From: Candidatus Anderseniibacteriota bacterium | GTDB lineage: Bacteria; Patescibacteriota; Andersenbacteria; UBA10190 | Direction of reading: 5' to 3' | Length of the DNA stretch: 5,558 nucleotides | Assembly (NCBI GenBank): GCA_003229735.1 | Contig: QIFI01000007.1 | Location: 1 to 5,558 of the forward strand | Shown here: positions 4,110-5,558 of the stretch, in pieces | How positions within the stretch are numbered: the first letter of the stretch is position 1 | How the letters are laid out: each line of letters begins with the position of its first letter | The notes under the pieces: generated by a model | Database searches by the model: none | What the model saw: the letters and a program-made list of their open reading frames with translations, nothing else | What the model was told of the DNA's origin: nothing | Position numbers and translations under genes: made by a program

Positions 4110-4133
4110 GCCCCCGCCCTCAAAAGCGGGGGC
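4110..4133. terminator. GC-rich hairpin between convergent tRNA-Tyr and mazF-like gene
   Basis: GCCCCCGC (4110-4117) pairs with GCGGGGGC (4126-4133) around an 8-nt loop, a perfect 8-bp stem. On the plus strand it is followed by AAATTATTTTA, a modest AT-rich tail, which suits termination of the tRNA-Tyr transcript. On the minus strand it begins 8 nt after the mazF-like stop codon but lacks a T tract. A bidirectional terminator is the likely role. Confidence 0.6.
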
Positions 4134-4141
4134 AAATTATT

Positions 4142-4540
4142 TTAGGTGAAATTGATCTGAATAATCGCTGACTGGAGTTTTTCAAACAGGTCTTTGTTTA
4201 TAACATCGAACTTTCTTATCAGGCGACGTTTGTCTATAAAACGCACTTGCGACAGTACTGCCTTAGCGTTTTTCCCACTAACTTTACCTAAATCGAAATA
4301 GTACGTTCCCTTCTTTCCTCTTGTGGTAAGCGGGACTACTAGCGCGGCATTTATACTGTAGGTTTTTAGGATAACTACTGGGCGAGAGAATTTTTGGCTT
4401 TTGCCATCCTGCTCAAAACCGATGTTGACACCAAGCGAGCACCACCACACTTCGCGTACATGGAAGAAGACTTTGGGATCAGTTTTGTGTATGCGTTTTT
4501 TTGCTTCGTTCCAGTCATCAAAATCTTTAACATGAGCCAT
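4142..4540 (-). CDS. MazF/PemK-family toxin-like protein (probable endoribonuclease)
   Basis: The 132-residue protein has MazF/PemK signatures in order. They are REVWWCSLGVNIGFEQDG (29-46, the conserved start of the beta barrel with its Gly turn), RPVVILK (53-59), ALVVPLTT (66-73) and LSQVRFIDKRRL (96-107, the conserved Ser-Gln-x-Arg...Asp region). Known members are ribosome-independent RNases that cut mRNA, and some cut tRNA or rRNA. A hydrophilic N-terminal extension of about 25 residues precedes the barrel, which makes it longer than classical MazF (about 110). MazF genes usually follow an antitoxin gene, but no start-to-stop frame of antitoxin size is seen upstream on the minus strand from 4541 to about 4700, so it seems solitary. 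A -10 box lies 6 nt before the ATG. Toxin activity is inferred from the family. Confidence 0.88.
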   Translation of the reverse strand: MAHVKDFDDWNEAKKRIHKTDPKVFFHVREVWWCSLGVNIGFEQDGKSQKFSRPVVILKTYSINAALVVPLTTRGKKGTYYFDLGKVSGKNAKAVLSQVRFIDKRRLIRKFDVINKDLFEKLQSAIIQINFT

Positions 4541-4546
4541 AATATT

Positions 4547-4577
4547 ATTTTATCACATCAATTGCTCCGAAATTCGG
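4547..4577 (-). promoter_or_regulatory. Extended -10 promoter of the mazF-like gene with a palindrome over the -35 region
   Basis: The minus strand reads TGATAAAAT, six bases, then the ATG at 4540 (hexamer TAAAAT 4552-4547). This again implies a leaderless mRNA. The 11-nt palindrome CCGAAATTCGG (4567-4577) covers the expected -35 position (4570-4575) and is a reasonable operator candidate. The larger inverted repeat TGTTAG (4581-4586) / CTAACA (4615-4620) lies just upstream. Confidence 0.5.
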
Positions 4578-4717
4578 TATTGTTAGCTCGCCAGTTATTT
4601 GCTGTAATAAGGTTCTAACACGCTCCTTAAAGGTGGACCCTTTAATATTTATGCTTAGAATCTTTGTGGTAACGTTTTTAAGGCTAAGCTTTAAACTTTG
4701 AAGCTTTATTTATTTTA

Positions 4718-4752
4718 TCAGGCTGCTAAAGCCCTGTCAGGCTTGATTTTTT
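4718..4752 (+). terminator. Terminator-like hairpin with T6 and an alternative pairing
   Basis: AAGCC (4729-4733) pairs with GGCTT (4740-4744) around a 6-nt loop, then GA and six T's (4747-4752) follow, as in a short intrinsic terminator. The same AAGCC segment can pair instead with TCAGGCT at 4718-4724, a direct repeat of TCAGGCTT at 4737-4744. Two mutually exclusive stems are therefore possible, as in attenuators. The 5-bp stem is weak. No upstream plus-strand gene is visible to terminate. Confidence 0.4.
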
Positions 4753-4789
4753 GCCGATGATGCGCTAAAACGGAGGTACAACTAAATAG

Positions 4790-4803
4790 CTCCCAGGAGG
4801 GAG
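4790..4803 (+). promoter_or_regulatory. Strong Shine-Dalgarno site, partly within a hairpin
   Basis: AGGAGGG (4795-4801) lies 6 nt before the ATG at 4808, near-ideal spacing. CTCCC (4790-4794) can pair with GGGAG (4799-4803), placing AGGA in the loop. Alternatively GGAG (4772-4775) can pair with CTCC (4790-4793) and free the site. It is the only strong Shine-Dalgarno in the window. Confidence 0.6.
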
Positions 4804-4807
4804 TAAA

Positions 4808-5014
4808 ATGCCTAAACTACGTCCTTGGATGGTGGCATGGCATAAACCCCTAGAAGATAGAGCGCTCGTCGTTCAGTATCCTTCTAGGGTTATACGGGGA
4901 AACCCGTATAGGTATCGTAAGATGCCGCTGGCGGCGAGCTTTTTGCGGCGAGCTTTTTGGTTGGCCACCAGATATATAAAAGGTTTATTTATGCAAACAA
5001 ACCATTGTGACTAA
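4808..5014 (+). CDS. Small ORF of unknown function (68 aa), possibly frameshifted or a leader
   Basis: The start is set by the strong Shine-Dalgarno site 6 nt upstream. The 68-residue product is basic and rich in Trp, Arg and Pro (MPKLRPWMVAWHKPLEDR...) and matches no family I recognise. A perfect 14-nt tandem duplication at 4931-4958 shifts the frame after residue 46. Without it the ORF would have 62 codons and end in TGA at 5008-5010, overlapping the downstream GTG start at 5007 in the classic GTGA coupling arrangement. As it stands the stop (5012-5014) overlaps that GTG by 8 nt. The same DNA can fold as a multi-stem RNA (4831-4929), so translation may be secondary to an RNA role. Protein status is uncertain. 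Confidence 0.45.
   Translation: MPKLRPWMVAWHKPLEDRALVVQYPSRVIRGNPYRYRKMPLAASFLRRAFWLATRYIKGLFMQTNHCD
4831..4929 (+). ncRNA. Candidate structured RNA element (three-way junction with GAAA tetraloop)
   Basis: Three helices can form together. P1 is GTGGCAT (4832-4838) with ATGCCGC (4922-4928), seven pairs with one G-U, plus a possible G4831-U4929. P2 is AACC-CTAGAAG (4845-4848, 4850-4856) with CTTCTAG-GGTT (4881-4891), 11 pairs with one bulged C. P3 is TATACGGG (4891-4898) with CCCGTATA (4903-4910), closed by a GAAA tetraloop. P2 and P3 are directly adjacent and could stack coaxially. It lies inside the small ORF and before the membrane protein. I could not match it to a known riboswitch, ribozyme or intron core. 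It may be a regulatory leader or simply structured mRNA. Confidence 0.4.
4931..4958 (+). repeat. Perfect 14-nt tandem duplication
   Basis: GCGGCGAGCTTTTT occurs at 4931-4944 and 4945-4958. Its length is not a multiple of three, so it changes the reading frame of the small ORF and disrupts a likely 4-nt GTGA overlap with the next gene. Confidence 0.9.
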
Positions 5015-5558
5015 GCGAGACAAAATCGAACAGGGCTCAATAGAGCGTACAGGACATGCTTTGGCCGTCATTAAAAGAGCTACAAATACATTTTTTGGTT
5101 TGTTTGGGTTACAACTCGTTGTTGCTAGTGTTTTGGCCTTTTATATTGAAGATGCTTGGATCAACGTTATTGCAACATTAATCATGCTCTTTCTTACTTT
5201 CAGGATAAGGAAGTACCATACAAGGGCTGCGTTAATACTTTTAAGCCTTTTAGTTATTATATTCATCGTGATCGGAATAATTAATGCTTTAGCGCGAGGG
5301 TATCCGGGTGGGGCACTCATATTTAATACCTTTATTTTTTGGGAAATACTGCGGGTTGGGAAGGCGCTGCATTTTATCAATAAACATAAACCACCGAGTC
5401 ATGTGGAGAAAAGAAAGAATAGGTTTACTAAGAAGACAGCTAGGGTCGAAGAAGAAGATTATGACCAATTGGCTCCTACGGTACGAGCTCACAAGACTGA
5501 GAGGTGGTATACTAAAAACAGCGTTAAACAAACACAAACAGCAAAACTATGGCCTTTC
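5007..5558 (+). CDS. Multi-pass membrane protein, 3' end beyond the window
   Basis: The frame stays open for 184 codons from the GTG at 5007 to the window edge, so the C-terminus is missing. An in-frame TAA at 4977-4979 limits upstream starts, and GTG is the only common start codon before the first helix. There is no Shine-Dalgarno site directly before it; overlap with the preceding small ORF suggests translational coupling. Four hydrophobic segments are seen at about residues 28-47, 51-66, 73-95 and 100-115, separated by short charged turns (RIRKYHTR, ARGYPGG). After a basic N-terminus (TKRDKIEQGSIERTG) comes the membrane part, then a hydrophilic, charged tail (VEKRKNRFTKK, EEEDYD) that is probably cytoplasmic. 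No family is recognised; a role cannot be given. Confidence 0.8.
   Translation, partial: MTKRDKIEQGSIERTGHALAVIKRATNTFFGLFGLQLVVASVLAFYIEDAWINVIATLIMLFLTFRIRKYHTRAALILLSLLVIIFIVIGIINALARGYPGGALIFNTFIFWEILRVGKALHFINKHKPPSHVEKRKNRFTKKTARVEEEDYDQLAPTVRAHKTERWYTKNSVKQTQTAKLWPF

Larger units (their letters stand above)
4541..4807. other. Gene-free stretch with several hairpins
   Basis: No convincing ORF is seen on either strand. It holds the mazF-like promoter (4547-4577) and a 7-bp hairpin, TTAAAGG (4627-4633) with CCTTTAA (4639-4645). AAGCTT repeated at 4686-4691 and 4701-4706 can pair with itself and is followed by an AT-rich tail. Next are the terminator/attenuator-like element (4718-4752) and the Shine-Dalgarno hairpin (4790-4803). 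TTGATT (4743-4748), 17 nt, then TAAAAC (4766-4771) is a weak promoter candidate for the small ORF at 4808. Confidence 0.55.

Noticed and set aside
150..4540. UGA recoding (Gracilibacteria/Absconditabacteria-type code)
   Set aside because: All five clear genes end in TAA and read through without any in-frame TGA under the standard code, so there is no evidence for recoding.
4394..4618. 74-codon plus-strand ORF overlapping the mazF-like start
   Set aside because: It is antisense to a well-supported gene and has no ribosome binding site.
4627..4645. T-box antiterminator-like GGTGGACC before the small ORF
   Set aside because: The conserved T-box bulge needs TGGNACCGCG; here one base is missing, the downstream GCG is absent and no stem I specifier region is seen. 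It is better described as a plain 7-bp hairpin.
4888..4910. Group II intron domain V-like hairpin with GAAA loop
   Set aside because: Domain V needs an AGC-type catalytic triad and a two-base bulge in a 34-nt hairpin; this stem is uninterrupted and no reverse transcriptase or intron ends are present.
5141..5537. Two minus-strand ORFs of 79 and 82 codons
   Set aside because: They lie opposite the 184-codon plus-strand membrane protein, whose clear helix pattern and uninterrupted frame make it the real gene.

Overview
The window looks bacterial, and most like the small-genome Patescibacteria/CPR group. The protein genes lack Shine-Dalgarno sites but carry bacterial TANNNT (-10) boxes just upstream of their ATG. 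An archaeal promoter would instead show a TATA box about 26 nt upstream of the transcription start. The short YhbQ-like GIY-YIG protein and the MazF-like protein are of types I recall as common in CPR genomes. The phylum is inferred, not proven. The standard code with UGA as stop fits every gene seen.

Layout. Positions 1-149 hold only palindromes and a 12-nt tandem repeat. Positions 150-3470 form a minus-strand run. In the direction of transcription it holds a PD-(D/E)XK homing-type nuclease (3470-3069), tRNA-Thr(TGT), tyrS (2972-1854), tRNA-Thr(GGT), and a membrane-anchored beta-propeller-like protein (1664-150). Positions 3478-3527 contain divergent promoters. The plus strand then carries a broken tRNA-Tyr copy interrupted by a twin hairpin (3556-3670), a GIY-YIG nuclease gene (3684-3941) and an intact tRNA-Tyr(GTA) (3953-4025). 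A MazF/PemK-type toxin gene (4540-4142, minus) converges on it. From 4541 to the end there is an intergenic stretch with hairpins, a small ORF with the only strong Shine-Dalgarno site in the window (4808-5014) lying over a foldable RNA region, and the start of a four-helix membrane protein (5007 to the window edge).

How it fits together. The tyrosine system is archaeal/eukaryotic in type on both sides. TyrRS resembles the Methanocaldococcus jannaschii enzyme, and the intact tRNA-Tyr has C1-G72, A73 and a 5-nt variable loop instead of the bacterial G1-C72 and long variable arm. Enzyme and tRNA genes lie about 1 kb apart, so the pair was probably acquired or retained together.

The tRNA-Tyr locus appears to have been invaded. 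A 50-nt tRNA-Tyr segment is repeated (49/50 identical) 397 nt apart. One copy is split in its T loop by a 52-nt twin-hairpin sequence, and between the copies sits the GIY-YIG gene. Together with a second, unrelated nuclease that directly abuts tRNA-Thr, this looks like a cluster of tRNA-targeting selfish endonucleases around an archaeal-type TyrRS/tRNA-Tyr pair. The duplicated nuclease cassette and the leaderless promoter pattern are the most unusual signals here. All functional statements rest on reading motifs by eye; no searches or folding programs were run.
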